Notes: generated by a model not told the origin, from the letters alone. A DNA stretch of 64,000 bases from Flavobacteriaceae bacterium UBA7302 (GCA_002471825.1 DKQS01000001.1:421897-485896); one strand, 5' to 3'; shown: positions 43,627 through 53,817, counted from the first letter of the stretch. A program made the numbers and translations.

Positions 43627-46392
43627 ATGAATAAGACAATGAACTATGAGCAATTGTTGGAAAGAATTGAATTTCTTGAACAAGAGAATGCTCGATTGAA
43701 AGAGGAAGACAATCGTGAGCATCAATCGTTATTAACTGCCATTACCGAAAGTTTCCCAAGTGCCTATGTCGCAATTATTGATGCAGATTATACGGTTCGA
43801 TATGCTTCTGGGCAGCAGTTCCAAAAATCAGGTCTCGACAGCAATGCTTTTGTCGGATTGAAGTTGGAAGATATTCTGGGAAACCATGCCAAAACAGTCA
43901 AAGAATACTTCTCAAAGACCTTCAAAGGAGAGGATCAAGAATTTGAGCTTTTCAGAAATGATAAATACCTCTTGTATCGCACAACACCACTACACAACAA
44001 TGATAAAACAATTAGTAGTATTCTCGTTGTTGTAGAGAATATTACTGAAAAAAAATTAATCCAAAAGCAATTTGAAGAAAGCCTTAAAAATCAGCAGGAG
44101 TTAGCTGACATTATGGAAAGGTCGCCATTAGGAATTGCCATTCTCGACGAGGAAACCAATATCGTCAAATGTAACGAAGCACTCTGTAACATCACAGGGT
44201 ATTCCATGGAAGAATTGACCAGCCAAAACCGACAGGACATACTCACTCCAAAACGATGGATACCCGTTGAAAAAAGATTGCTGAAAAAACTTTCACCCGA
44301 TAATCGAATCATCCGAACTAATAAAGAAATTGTTCATAAGGATGGCTCTGAAATTCCGGTTCAAATTACCGCTCAGGCCAATTTTAACAAGAAAGGAAAA
44401 CTTATAAATTTTGTTGCATTTCTGGAGGATATCTCGGACAGAATCGATGCCCAAAAAGAGATTAAAGAAAATCAAGAAACCCTAAACCTAATACTAGACA
44501 ACATACCTTTCGGAATTTATGTACACGACCTCGATGGCAAAATCAAAAGGGTAAATCAATATTCCATAAAAGATTCGGGATTTAGCCGAGAGGAATTATT
44601 AGAAATGAACATCTCTGAAATTGATACAGAGGGTGGAAATCCTGAAATATTCAAAAAGCTTTATAACAAAGTATTAAAAGGAGATAATAGAGAAAATTAC
44701 AGACGACATTTACATAAAAACGGAGAATTATATCCAGTACAGGTCAACTTAAATGCTATCAAAATTGAGGGCGTGAAACATATTGTGGCCATTGTTCAAA
44801 ATATTACGGATCGCATACAACTGCAGCATGATTTAATAGAACAAAATGATCAGCTCCAATTCATTTCATCCTTACTTACCAAAGTTGGAACAATGGCTAA
44901 AGTAGGTGGCTGGCAGGTCAACCTCAAGACACAATCGGTAATTTGGACAGATGAAGTCTACACCATCCATGAAACGAATCGACAAGAGCATTCACCAACT
45001 TTGACTTCTGGGGTTGAATTTTATACTCCTGAATCAATTCCTATACTAACCAAGGCCTTGCAAAATGCCATGGAAAGTGGTGAAACTTTCGATGAAAAAT
45101 TGCAAATCATTACTAAGGAAGGAAATCGCAAGGATGTCTGGGTATTGGGTTATGCAAAAAATGACGCAAAGGGAAATCCTGAGTCCATTTATGGGGTAAT
45201 CCAGGACATTACTGAGCAAAAGAAAGCTGAATTAGAACTCATCAAAGCAAAGGCACGAGCAGAGGAAAGCGACCGATTAAAATCGGCTTTTATTGCCAAT
45301 ATGAGTCATGAGATTCGAACCCCATTGAATGCCATTTTGGGCTTTTCGCAACTCCTTAAAAAAGACGCATTTAGTGCGCAGAAAAAGAAAACCTTTATCG
45401 AACAAATCGAAATGGGTGGTAAACGTTTGTTGGCCATTCTCAGTGATATTCTCGATATTTCAAGAATTGATGCCAAAGAATTACGCATCGAAAAAAAAGA
45501 ATTCAACCTTAAGAATTTATTAAACAGACTAAAAGACCAATTTTTAATACACGAATCCAATGAAAACTGCTCCATCAAAGTTATTGCTGGCCATCCTGAT
45601 TCTAATTACAAATTCAAAACCGATCCAAATCGACTTTCTCAAATTTTGAGTAATCTGCTAGAGAACGCAATAAAATACACCAAAAACGGAAGTGTCACCT
45701 TAGGATATGAAGTTAGAGATAAAGAATTGGAATTTTTTGTAAAAGATACTGGGCAAGGCATCCATGAAGCTGACTTTGAAAGAATCTTTGAGCGATTCAC
45801 CCAATTGAATTTGGACTACACAAAATCGGTCTCCTCTGGAACTGGACTCGGATTGCCCATTGTAAAAAACCTGGTGGCCCTTTTAGGTGGAAGAATTTGG
45901 GTAGATTCAAAAATTGGTCACGGTAGCACCTTCTATTTTACCCTACCCATAGAGACCATCACAAAAACCGAAATAGAAGAAATCAAAAAAACCACAACCC
46001 CTGAAGAAAGTAGGTTGACAAAGGGAAGCACTATTTTAGTTGCCGAAGACCAAGAATCAAACTTTTTATTTGTGCAAACCGTTCTTTCGGATTATGAAGT
46101 CAATATTATTCATGCAAAAAATGGACAAGAAGCGGTGGATTTATTCTCAAAAAACGATGACATTGATCTCATTTTAATGGACATCAAAATGCCAATTATG
46201 GACGGGTTTGAATCGACTTCCGCCATTCGTAAAATAGATCAAAAGATTCCGATTATTGCGCTGACTGCTTATGCCATGGAGTCCGATATGAAAAAGGTTC
46301 TACAATCAGGATTCAATGATTTTATCGCAAAACCTGTGGATATCACGATACTTCTAGAGGTTATGAAGAAATACATCACAATGAAACAATAA
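43627..46392 (+). CDS. Cytosolic hybrid histidine kinase with four PAS domains and a receiver
   Basis: A 921-residue hybrid sensor kinase without membrane segments. A short coiled coil (residues 8-28) is followed by four PAS-like domains at about 32-140, 150-275, 283-400 and 415-545; each ends in the NITEKK/DISDRI/NITDRI/DITEQK linker typical of PAS-PAC. Then come the dimerisation domain with the H-box NMSHEIRTPLNAIL (His561), the ATPase domain with N, G1 and G2 boxes (LLENAIKYT, KDTGQGIHE, SGTGLGLPIVKNL) and a C-terminal receiver with Asp852 in LMDIKMPIMDG. The PAS domains probably sense a cytosolic or redox cue. It is 1 bp ahead of a STAS-like gene, the likely partner. Confidence 0.93.
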   Translation: MNKTMNYEQLLERIEFLEQENARLKEEDNREHQSLLTAITESFPSAYVAIIDADYTVRYASGQQFQKSGLDSNAFVGLKLEDILGNHAKTVKEYFSKTFKGEDQEFELFRNDKYLLYRTTPLHNNDKTISSILVVVENITEKKLIQKQFEESLKNQQELADIMERSPLGIAILDEETNIVKCNEALCNITGYSMEELTSQNRQDILTPKRWIPVEKRLLKKLSPDNRIIRTNKEIVHKDGSEIPVQITAQANFNKKGKLINFVAFLEDISDRIDAQKEIKENQETLNLILDNIPFGIYVHDLDGKIKRVNQYSIKDSGFSREELLEMNISEIDTEGGNPEIFKKLYNKVLKGDNRENYRRHLHKNGELYPVQVNLNAIKIEGVKHIVAIVQNITDRIQLQHDLIEQNDQLQFISSLLTKVGTMAKVGGWQVNLKTQSVIWTDEVYTIHETNRQEHSPTLTSGVEFYTPESIPILTKALQNAMESGETFDEKLQIITKEGNRKDVWVLGYAKNDAKGNPESIYGVIQDITEQKKAELELIKAKARAEESDRLKSAFIANMSHEIRTPLNAILGFSQLLKKDAFSAQKKKTFIEQIEMGGKRLLAILSDILDISRIDAKELRIEKKEFNLKNLLNRLKDQFLIHESNENCSIKVIAGHPDSNYKFKTDPNRLSQILSNLLENAIKYTKNGSVTLGYEVRDKELEFFVKDTGQGIHEADFERIFERFTQLNLDYTKSVSSGTGLGLPIVKNLVALLGGRIWVDSKIGHGSTFYFTLPIETITKTEIEEIKKTTTPEESRLTKGSTILVAEDQESNFLFVQTVLSDYEVNIIHAKNGQEAVDLFSKNDDIDLILMDIKMPIMDGFESTSAIRKIDQKIPIIALTAYAMESDMKKVLQSGFNDFIAKPVDITILLEVMKKYITMKQ

Positions 46393-46393
46393 T

Positions 46394-47143
46394 ATGGCGT
46401 TCAAAATTTCATATTACGGTATAAATCCATGTGTCAGGTTTAGTAAAGACAGTACGTTTCAGGATCTTATTGATGCCAACACCTACCTTACGACCTTTTC
46501 AAACTACCGATTTACCGAATTTGAAATTTGGGATTTCTCCTTAATTGATGATATGGAAATCGATGAATCCATGGTTGAATTAGCGACTGCTGTAGATCTA
46601 GGAGCTTCCTATGAAAACCAAAACTTAAAAGTAGCCTATGTAGGTCATGTAAAGGAATTAGAAATGTTAATGTCGGATTATTTGGAAGCCTTGAAGAATA
46701 CCAATTGGGAGATTCGTTTGTTCGAAGAATTCAAAGACGCAGAAAAATGGTGTACCCGAAATAAGCCTGAAACAAGTCAAAACCTATTCACTTGGATTGA
46801 TGAAAATGTCATTATCACTTTTGGACAAACGAGCAGTTTCGACGAAATAAGTAAGATCAATGACTTTATCCATGGTCTCTCAACTTTTGATAATATGAAA
46901 TTTCAAATTTGGGACTTTTCAAAAACTGAAAAGATTCATATCGATTCAGAACAGTTGGAAATTATTTCGGAACTGGACAAAAGCGTCCATCATTGGAATA
47001 CCCAGTTAAAAATTGCCCTGATTTCAGATCGGGAATCAATTTTGGAGCATTTTCAAGAATATGCGCGACTAATGGCTGAAGCCGACTGGCAAGTTAAAAT
47101 CTTCTCAAACCTGCCAGAGGCTATGAAATGGTGTAATCCGTAA
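46394..47143 (+). CDS. Tandem SpoIIAA/STAS-like protein, probable partner of the hybrid kinase
   Basis: A 249-residue protein made of two copies of one domain of about 120 residues. The copies align clearly: FEIWDFSLIDDMEID with FQIWDFSKTEKIHID, and NWEIRLFEEFKDAEKWC with DWQVKIFSNLPEAMKWC. Each has the look of a SpoIIAA-like/STAS fold (strand, WDFS or WDLR-like strand end, then helix, then strand). I do not recognise a named family. It is cytosolic. Its ATG lies 1 bp past the kinase stop, so it is probably translated together with it and may act as its output or regulator. It is convergent with the next gene (stops 2 bp apart). Confidence 0.7.
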   Translation: MAFKISYYGINPCVRFSKDSTFQDLIDANTYLTTFSNYRFTEFEIWDFSLIDDMEIDESMVELATAVDLGASYENQNLKVAYVGHVKELEMLMSDYLEALKNTNWEIRLFEEFKDAEKWCTRNKPETSQNLFTWIDENVIITFGQTSSFDEISKINDFIHGLSTFDNMKFQIWDFSKTEKIHIDSEQLEIISELDKSVHHWNTQLKIALISDRESILEHFQEYARLMAEADWQVKIFSNLPEAMKWCNP

Positions 47144-47145
47144 GA

Positions 47146-48723
47146 TTACAGGAGGTAATCTGTACTGATAAAATTGGATTCTTTTTTATCCAGCAATTCA
47201 TTCAATATCTCCTTGTTATAGCTCGTATCTTTTGATGCTACAAAGGTTCTGATAGAAAAAGATCGTAAAGCATCATGCACACTCAATGTGGCAACGGCCG
47301 AATCTTTTCTTCCCGTAAACGGATAAACATCCGGACCACGCTGACAAGACGAATTCAAGTTCACCCGGCAAACTAAATTTACCAAGGAATCAATTAATGG
47401 GGCTAGCTTTTCGGTATCTCTTCCAAAAACACTTACCTGCTGTCCATAATTGGATTCTGCCATGTCATCCAAAGGCTTTTGAATATCACTAAAGGAAACA
47501 ACCGGAATTACCGGTCCGAATTGTTCTTCATGGTACACGCGCATTTCTTTGTTTACTGGATATAAAACAGCAGGATATATAAAGTTATCTGTAGTTTCAC
47601 CTCCTTTGGCGTTCAACGTTTTCGCTCCTTTTTCATGCGCATCGTCAATAAGTTCTTGAATGTATGCTGTTTTACCAGGTTCTGGTAATGGTGTCAACTT
47701 AGCTCCTTCATCCCATGGGTTTCCAAACTTCAAGGCATCCACGGCTGCCGAAAACTTACTATTGAACTCTTCTACAATCGAATCGTGCACATAGATAATT
47801 TTTAGGGCGGTACAACGCTGTCCGTTGAATGAGGTAGCCCCGTTAATGCATTCTGCAATGGCCAAATCTAAATCGGCATCTGGTAATACAATGGCAGGGT
47901 TCTTGGCTTCCAATCCGAATACCAATCGCAATCTGTTTTTGTTTGGGTGATTGGCCTGAATTGCATTGGCAGACTTACTATGACCAATCAATGCCAGCAC
48001 ATCAACTCTACCCGTTTTCATAATGGGTGTTGCCAATGTTCTGCCTCGACCAAATACCACATTTACAACTCCCTTTGGGAAACTATTTTGGAAAGCTTCT
48101 AATAAGGGTGTAATCAATAGCACACCATGTTTAGCAGGTTTGAAAATGGCTGTATTTCCCATGATGATTGCAGGAATCAACAAAGCAAAGGTTTCATTCA
48201 ATGGGTAGTTGTACGGACCCAAACAAAGTACGATTCCTAAAGGTCCTCTTCGAATGTGTGCATACACTCCAGAGTTTTTGTGAAACTTCGCAGAATCACG
48301 ATCCATTTGCTTGTAATCTTCAATGGTATCGTAGATGTAGTCTACAGTTCTATCGAATTCTTTTTCGGAATCAGGTAATGATTTTCCAATCTCCCACATG
48401 AGTAGTTTTACAATTTCGGACCGTTTGGTCTTCATCTGTTCAACGAACTTTTCCATGCAAGCAATTCGCTCTTCAACCTTCATGGTTGGCCAGAGCCCTT
48501 GCCCTCTATTGTAAGCACTTGCCGCTGCCTCTAAGGCATCTAAGGCTTCCGTTTCTGTTAGAACAGGAATGCTACCCAATAAAGTTGGTTTGTACTCTTC
48601 TGTTGAAGAAATGGTCGAATAAACCTCAGCGGTTTGCCCTTTCCATTCTTTTAATTCCCCGTTAATTAAGTAAGTTGATTGATGAGTTTGCTTTTCAATT
48701 TGAAATTGACTTGGAATACTCAT
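47146..48723 (-). CDS. GapN-like NADP-dependent aldehyde dehydrogenase
   Basis: A 525-residue aldehyde dehydrogenase. It has GPYNYPLNETFALLIPAI at the nucleotide-site entrance and LIGHSKSANAI. LVFGLEAKNPAIVLPDADLDLAI holds the catalytic-base Glu region, SFNGQRCTALK the catalytic Cys, and YHEEQFGPVIPVV the conserved C-terminal Glu-Phe. GPYNYP and GQRCTA fit the non-phosphorylating glyceraldehyde-3-phosphate dehydrogenase (GapN) branch, which makes 3-phosphoglycerate and NADPH. It would supply NADPH for the reductase IlvC and other biosynthesis, which fits its place 28 bp after ilvA. Another aldehyde could be the real substrate. Confidence 0.82.
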   Translation of the reverse strand: MSIPSQFQIEKQTHQSTYLINGELKEWKGQTAEVYSTISSTEEYKPTLLGSIPVLTETEALDALEAAASAYNRGQGLWPTMKVEERIACMEKFVEQMKTKRSEIVKLLMWEIGKSLPDSEKEFDRTVDYIYDTIEDYKQMDRDSAKFHKNSGVYAHIRRGPLGIVLCLGPYNYPLNETFALLIPAIIMGNTAIFKPAKHGVLLITPLLEAFQNSFPKGVVNVVFGRGRTLATPIMKTGRVDVLALIGHSKSANAIQANHPNKNRLRLVFGLEAKNPAIVLPDADLDLAIAECINGATSFNGQRCTALKIIYVHDSIVEEFNSKFSAAVDALKFGNPWDEGAKLTPLPEPGKTAYIQELIDDAHEKGAKTLNAKGGETTDNFIYPAVLYPVNKEMRVYHEEQFGPVIPVVSFSDIQKPLDDMAESNYGQQVSVFGRDTEKLAPLIDSLVNLVCRVNLNSSCQRGPDVYPFTGRKDSAVATLSVHDALRSFSIRTFVASKDTSYNKEILNELLDKKESNFISTDYLL

Positions 48724-48751
48724 GTCGTAGTTTTTTATGTGTCTAACAAAA

Positions 48752-50017
48752 TTACACCAAAAATTGGAATAAGTCTGGCTTGTTGTTCAGATAGTCTCCG
48801 AAGAATTTCTTTTCCTTCATTCGTGAAATCAAGGGTTCTAAATCAGTAGAAGATTTTAATTCCAAACCTACTACGGCAGCCCCATTTTCACGGTTGGTTT
48901 TCTTGGTGTATTCGAAGTGAGTGATGTCGTCATTCGGACCTAAAATTTCAGCCACAAATTCCTTTAACGCCCCAGCTCTTTGAGGGAATTTGATGATGAA
49001 ATAATGCTTCAAATTAGCATATAACAAAGCGCGTTCTTTGATTTCGGCCGTTCTGGTGATATCGTTATTACTCCCGCTCACCACACAAACCACATTCTTT
49101 CCAACGATTTGCTCTTTGTAGGCATCCAAAGCGGCAATACTCAATGCACCGGCTGGTTCTACCACAATCGCATCTTTGTTGTACAAATCTAAAATGGTCT
49201 GACAAATCTTACCTTCATCTACCGTAATCATATCGTGAAGATGCTCTTTACAAATAGCAAAATTTTTATCTCCCACTCTTTTGACGGCAGCACCATCAAC
49301 AAAATTCTCAATCTGTTTCAAACGAACTACTTGATTGGCTTCTATAGCTTTTTGCATGGAGGGTGCTCCTTTGGGCTCAACCCCGATAATTTTAGTTTCT
49401 GGAGACATCTGTTTAAAAACAGCACTCAACCCTGAAGAGAGTCCGCCACCCCCAACAGGAACAAAAATGTAGTCTATTTTTTCTTGAGATTGCTCCACAA
49501 TTTCCAAACCAACGGTGGCTTGTCCTTCGATTACTTTTTCATCATCAAATGGATGAATAAAGGTCTTGTTTTGAGAAATGGTCTCTTCAATGGCAGCGTG
49601 ATAGGCATCGTCAAAAGTATCTCCTTCCAAAACAATTTCTACATAGTTTTCGCCGAACATCTTTACCTGTTCTACCTTTTGCATTGGTGTGGGTGCAGGC
49701 ATGAAAATTTTACCTTGAATTTTCAATCGGTTACACGAGAGTGCTACACCTTGTGCATGATTTCCAGCACTGGCACATACAATTCCGTTTGCTTTTTCAG
49801 CTTCACTCAAGGATGAAATCTTATTGAAAGCTCCTCTGATTTTGTAAGAGCGTACGATTTGCAAATCCTCTCGCTTATACAAAACATTGCATTGAAATTC
49901 TTTAGAAGCCCGATTGTTGTACATCAATGGCGTTCTAGAAGAAACCGCTTTTAAGCGCTCAGCCGTTTCACGAACACAGTCCAAGGTTGGATAATAATAT
50001 GTGGTGTTTGTTTGCAA
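48752..50017 (-). CDS. ilvA: Threonine ammonia-lyase (threonine deaminase)
   Basis: A 421-residue PLP enzyme that converts threonine to 2-oxobutanoate, the first step of isoleucine synthesis. SYKIRGAFNKI carries the PLP lysine, SAGNHAQGVALSC is the cofactor contact, and VPVGGGGLSSGL is the phosphate loop. One ACT-like regulatory domain follows (about 335-421: FPQRAGALKEFVAEILGPNDDITHFEY, in part), whereas the E. coli enzyme has two, so feedback inhibition by isoleucine is possible but simpler. It lies 11 bp after ilvC in the ilv operon, which supports a biosynthetic role. Confidence 0.95.
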   Translation of the reverse strand: MQTNTTYYYPTLDCVRETAERLKAVSSRTPLMYNNRASKEFQCNVLYKREDLQIVRSYKIRGAFNKISSLSEAEKANGIVCASAGNHAQGVALSCNRLKIQGKIFMPAPTPMQKVEQVKMFGENYVEIVLEGDTFDDAYHAAIEETISQNKTFIHPFDDEKVIEGQATVGLEIVEQSQEKIDYIFVPVGGGGLSSGLSAVFKQMSPETKIIGVEPKGAPSMQKAIEANQVVRLKQIENFVDGAAVKRVGDKNFAICKEHLHDMITVDEGKICQTILDLYNKDAIVVEPAGALSIAALDAYKEQIVGKNVVCVVSGSNNDITRTAEIKERALLYANLKHYFIIKFPQRAGALKEFVAEILGPNDDITHFEYTKKTNRENGAAVVGLELKSSTDLEPLISRMKEKKFFGDYLNNKPDLFQFLV

Positions 50018-50028
50018 ACTATCTTAGA

Positions 50029-51531
50029 TTAAGCGGTAACCAATTGGTTTTCTTCAACTTCTGTTTTAATGGATTTCATCGCAGTCATAGAAGCTCTTAA
50101 TTTGGCTCCAACAAGCTCAACTGGATGATTTCGAATCACCTGGTTCACATGAATTAATTGCTGGTTGTCTACAGCATTAGAACTAGAAAAAGCGGTTCCA
50201 ATAACATCCGTTGAAACCTTACTCATAAAGTCTGCGAGTAAAGGCTTACAGGCATGATCGAACAGGTAACATCCATATTCTGCAGTATCTGAAATCACAC
50301 GATTCATTTCATACAACTTCTTACGTGCAATGGTATTGGCAATTAATGGTGTTTCATGAAGGGATTCGTAGTAAGCCGAAGCATCAATAATTCCGGATTC
50401 TGTCATAGACTCAAATGCCAATTCTACACCTGCACGAACAAAAGCAACCAATAAGGTTCCGTGATCGAAATATTCTTGTTCTGAAATGTGTTCAGCGGTA
50501 ATTTCTTGTTTTTCAAAGGCGGTTTCACCTGTAGCTTTTCTCCATGTCAATAGATTGATATCGTCGTTCTTCCAATCCTCCATCATGGTCTTGGAAAAAT
50601 GACCTGTCATGATATCATCCATATGCTTTTGAAACAAAGGACGCATGATATCTTTTAACTCTTCACTCAATTCAAAGGCTTTGATTTTAGCTGGATTCGA
50701 CAGTCGATCCATCATGTTGGTAATACCACCATGTTTCAAGGCTTCGGTGATGGTTTCCCATCCATATTGAATCAATTTGGCTGCATAACCTGCATCGATT
50801 CCTTCTGCTACCATTTTATCAAAAGATAAAATCGCACCTGTTTGTAACAATCCACATAAAATAGTTTGTTCGCCCATCAAATCGGATTTTACCTCAGCCA
50901 CAAAAGAAGATTCCAAGACTCCCGCTTTATGACCTCCGGTTGCAACAGCGTAGGCTTTGGCTTGGGCCCAACCTTTGTTTTCTGGATCATTTTCTGGGTG
51001 CACTGCAATCAAGGTCGGAACACCAAATCCACGTAAAAATTCCTCACGAACTTCGGATCCTGGTGATTTCGGTGCCACCATGATAACGGTTAAATCCTTA
51101 CGAATTTGCATTCCCTCTTCTACGATATTAAAGCCATGAGAATAACTTAAGGTCGCTCCTTCTTTCATCAAAGGCATCACTGTAGAAACCACATTGGTAT
51201 GTTGCTTGTCCGGTGTTAAATTGATCACCAAATCGGCAGTCGGAATCAAGTCGTTGTAGGTGCCTACTTCAAAATCATTGGAAGTCGCATTCACATAGGA
51301 CGCTCTCTTTTCATCAATAGCACCCTGGCGCAAGGCATAAGCTACGTTTAGTCCAGAATCGCGCATGTTTAAGCCCTGATTCAATCCTTGAGCACCGCAT
51401 CCCACGATGACAATTTTCTTTCCTTCTAAGGCAGATACACCGTCCTCAAATTCTGAGGTTTCCATGAATCTACATTTCCCGAGTTGTTCTAATTTTTCTC
51501 TTAGTGATAATGTGTTAAAATAATTTGCCAT
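50029..51531 (-). CDS. ilvC: Ketol-acid reductoisomerase, class II (long form)
   Basis: A 500-residue long-form enzyme like E. coli IlvC, not the short form of about 330 residues. The nucleotide site is IVGCGAQGLNQGLNMRDSGL and the NADPH-selecting segment is AYALRQGAI. There are two knotted C-terminal domains, containing SDLMGEQTILCGLLQTGA and later FDHACKPLL. It isomerises and reduces 2-acetolactate and 2-aceto-2-hydroxybutanoate for valine and isoleucine. It lies 6 bp after ilvN. The long form is usual in flavobacteria. Confidence 0.96.
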   Translation of the reverse strand: MANYFNTLSLREKLEQLGKCRFMETSEFEDGVSALEGKKIVIVGCGAQGLNQGLNMRDSGLNVAYALRQGAIDEKRASYVNATSNDFEVGTYNDLIPTADLVINLTPDKQHTNVVSTVMPLMKEGATLSYSHGFNIVEEGMQIRKDLTVIMVAPKSPGSEVREEFLRGFGVPTLIAVHPENDPENKGWAQAKAYAVATGGHKAGVLESSFVAEVKSDLMGEQTILCGLLQTGAILSFDKMVAEGIDAGYAAKLIQYGWETITEALKHGGITNMMDRLSNPAKIKAFELSEELKDIMRPLFQKHMDDIMTGHFSKTMMEDWKNDDINLLTWRKATGETAFEKQEITAEHISEQEYFDHGTLLVAFVRAGVELAFESMTESGIIDASAYYESLHETPLIANTIARKKLYEMNRVISDTAEYGCYLFDHACKPLLADFMSKVSTDVIGTAFSSSNAVDNQQLIHVNQVIRNHPVELVGAKLRASMTAMKSIKTEVEENQLVTA

Positions 51532-51537
51532 TTCTTT

Positions 51538-52068
51538 TTAGTTTGAAAATGCGGCTAGCATTGTTGATATTTTCATTTCGTCCTTGGTTACAGAAATTCG
51601 ACCTGATCGGGTGAATTGCATGATTCCAAAAACACTTAATTCTCTGTATAAAAGTTCTACTTCTTCTTTTTTTCCAGTTTTTTCAAGTACAAAAAACTCT
51701 TTGTTCACCGTCACAATTCTTGCTCCGCTCTCTTTGATGATATTCTGAATTTGTCTTTCCTCAAAAAGTAAATCGGATTTGATTTTAAACAATCCTGATA
51801 CCTGGTAAATGGTATCCTCGTCTTTGTGATAATAAGCTTTGATGACCTCTACTTGCTTTTCTATCTGACCGATGATTTTTTTCATATTCACTTCAGACAC
51901 ATAAACCACGATGGTAAATCTCGACACCCCTTTAATTTCAGAAGGTGAAGTATTCAAACTCTCAATATTGATATGTCTTCGCTGGAAGATTGCCGAAATA
52001 CGATTTAGCAATCCGATGTTGTTTTCTGTATATACAGATACCGTAAATAGTTCTTTTTCTGTACTCAT
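51538..52068 (-). CDS. ilvN: Acetolactate synthase regulatory subunit
   Basis: A 176-residue small subunit: an N-terminal ACT domain (TVSVYTENNIGLLNRISAIFQRRHINIESLN, in part) and a C-terminal ALS_ss domain (LFKIKSDLLFEERQIQNIIKE). It raises the activity of IlvB and gives feedback inhibition by valine or related amino acids. The length matches IlvN/IlvH proteins of about 165-175 residues. It lies 2 bp after ilvB and 6 bp before ilvC, so the gene order ilvD-ilvB-ilvN-ilvC-ilvA follows pathway use. Confidence 0.93.
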   Translation of the reverse strand: MSTEKELFTVSVYTENNIGLLNRISAIFQRRHINIESLNTSPSEIKGVSRFTIVVYVSEVNMKKIIGQIEKQVEVIKAYYHKDEDTIYQVSGLFKIKSDLLFEERQIQNIIKESGARIVTVNKEFFVLEKTGKKEEVELLYRELSVFGIMQFTRSGRISVTKDEMKISTMLAAFSN

Positions 52069-52070
52069 AA

Positions 52071-53804
52071 TTATTCCAATCTTACTTCTGAAACACTCGC
52101 TCCCGACGGAATCATCGGAAATACATTATCCTCTTTTTCAACACAAACTTCTAAGAAATAGGGCTCCTTTGAAGCGATCATTTCGGCAACAGCATCGGCT
52201 AATTCCTCTCGTTTGGTCACCTTTCTTGCGTTGAGATAATATCCTTTGGCAATGGCCACAAAATCTGGATTGATCATTTCGGTCGAAGCATATCGCTTAT
52301 CAAAAAATAATTGTTGCCACTGTCTAACCATGCCCAAGAAATCGTTGTTCAACACCACGATTTTCACTGCTAATTGTTGCTGAAAAATGGTTCCCAATTC
52401 TTGAATGGTCATTTGATAACCACCGTCTCCACAGATCGCTACAACCTCTCGTTCAGGAACGGCCATTTTGGCTCCGATGGCTGCTGGTAAACAGAATCCC
52501 ATGGTTCCCAATCCGCCTGAAGTAATGTTACTCTTTGATTCTTTGAAATCCGCATAGCGACAAGCAATCATTTGATGTTGACCAACATCAGAAACCACTA
52601 CCGCCTTTCCATCGGTGTTTTTATTGATTTCCTTCAGAACTTCTCCCATAGTCAATCCTTCCTTATTCGGAAACAAGTCCTTATCGATGATTTTATCGTA
52701 TTCTACCTTATATAGGTCTTTGAATTGTTGATGCCAAGCTTCGTGGGAATTGGAATTGATAAAAGGTAAAATCTTAGCAAGGTTTGCCTTAGCATCACCC
52801 AATACAGCAATGTCTGTTTTTACATTTTTATCTACCTCTGCAGGATCAATTTCAAAGTGAATTACTTTGGCCTGTTTTGCATAAGCATCCAATCGACCTG
52901 TCACACGATCGTCAAATCGCATTCCGATAGCGATAAGCACATCACATTCATTGGTCAAAATATTAGGAGCATAATTTCCATGCATTCCCACCATACCCAC
53001 ATTCAAAGGATGGGAAGTCGGAATCGCAGAAGCTCCCAAGATGGTCCATGCAGAAGGAATTCCAGCTTTTTCTATAAAGGTTTGAAACTCTTCTTCTGCT
53101 TCACCCAAAATCACACCTTGCCCCCATACCACAAATGGTTTTTTGGCTGAATTAATAAGATCGGCTGCAGCTTTCAAGGTCTCTTCTGAAGAAGTTGGAA
53201 TTGGATTGTAACTCCTAATTTTTTCGCACTTTTCATAGCTAAAGTCAAACTCTTCAAACTGAGCGTCCTTAGTGATATCCACCAATACTGGACCAGGGCG
53301 TCCACTTTTAGCAATATAAAATGCCTTAGCCATTACCTCTGGTATATCTTCTGCTCGAGTCACTTGACAATTCCATTTGGTTACGGGTGTGGAAATACCA
53401 ACAATATCAGTCTCTTGAAAGGCATCAGAACCTAACAAATGCGAAGGAACTTGTCCCGTTATGCAAACCATAGGTGTCGAATCAATTTGAGCATCGGCAA
53501 TTCCCGTAATCAAATTGGTCGCTCCTGGACCAGAAGTCGCCATAGCTACCCCCACTTTTCCAGATACTCTTGCATACCCCTGAGCAGCATGAGTAGCCCC
53601 TTGTTCGTGTCGTGTTAAGACATGGTGAATCTGATCTTGGTATTTGAACAATTCGTCATAAACTGGCATAATAGCTCCGCCTGGATAGCCATATATGGTT
53701 GAAACTCCCTCTTCAATTAAGCATCGAACCACTGCTTCACTTCCTGAAATTCTTTCAGTGATCTTGCTTTCTGATGGAGCTTTTGTAATGGTTTGCGTTC
53801 GCAT
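52071..53804 (-). CDS. ilvB: Acetolactate synthase catalytic subunit
   Basis: A 577-residue thiamine-diphosphate enzyme. The N-terminal domain has EGVSTIYGYPGGAIMPVY (in part) and the activating Glu in RHEQGATHAAQGYARV. The central FAD-binding-like domain and the C-terminal ThDP domain (GDGGYQMTIQELGT with the GDGxxxN-type metal site, then VLNNDFLGMVRQWQ) follow. It condenses pyruvate with pyruvate or 2-oxobutanoate for valine, leucine and isoleucine. It starts 13 bp after the ilvD stop and ends 2 bp before ilvN. Confidence 0.97.
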   Translation of the reverse strand: MRTQTITKAPSESKITERISGSEAVVRCLIEEGVSTIYGYPGGAIMPVYDELFKYQDQIHHVLTRHEQGATHAAQGYARVSGKVGVAMATSGPGATNLITGIADAQIDSTPMVCITGQVPSHLLGSDAFQETDIVGISTPVTKWNCQVTRAEDIPEVMAKAFYIAKSGRPGPVLVDITKDAQFEEFDFSYEKCEKIRSYNPIPTSSEETLKAAADLINSAKKPFVVWGQGVILGEAEEEFQTFIEKAGIPSAWTILGASAIPTSHPLNVGMVGMHGNYAPNILTNECDVLIAIGMRFDDRVTGRLDAYAKQAKVIHFEIDPAEVDKNVKTDIAVLGDAKANLAKILPFINSNSHEAWHQQFKDLYKVEYDKIIDKDLFPNKEGLTMGEVLKEINKNTDGKAVVVSDVGQHQMIACRYADFKESKSNITSGGLGTMGFCLPAAIGAKMAVPEREVVAICGDGGYQMTIQELGTIFQQQLAVKIVVLNNDFLGMVRQWQQLFFDKRYASTEMINPDFVAIAKGYYLNARKVTKREELADAVAEMIASKEPYFLEVCVEKEDNVFPMIPSGASVSEVRLE

Positions 53805-53817
53805 ATTTGTTGATTTA

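Noticed and set aside
47143..47161. Dyad AGATTAC-N5-GTAATCT between the convergent STAS-like and GapN-like genes
   Set aside because: It has a 7-bp AT-rich stem and no T run on either strand. It may be a weak terminator, but the support is thin.
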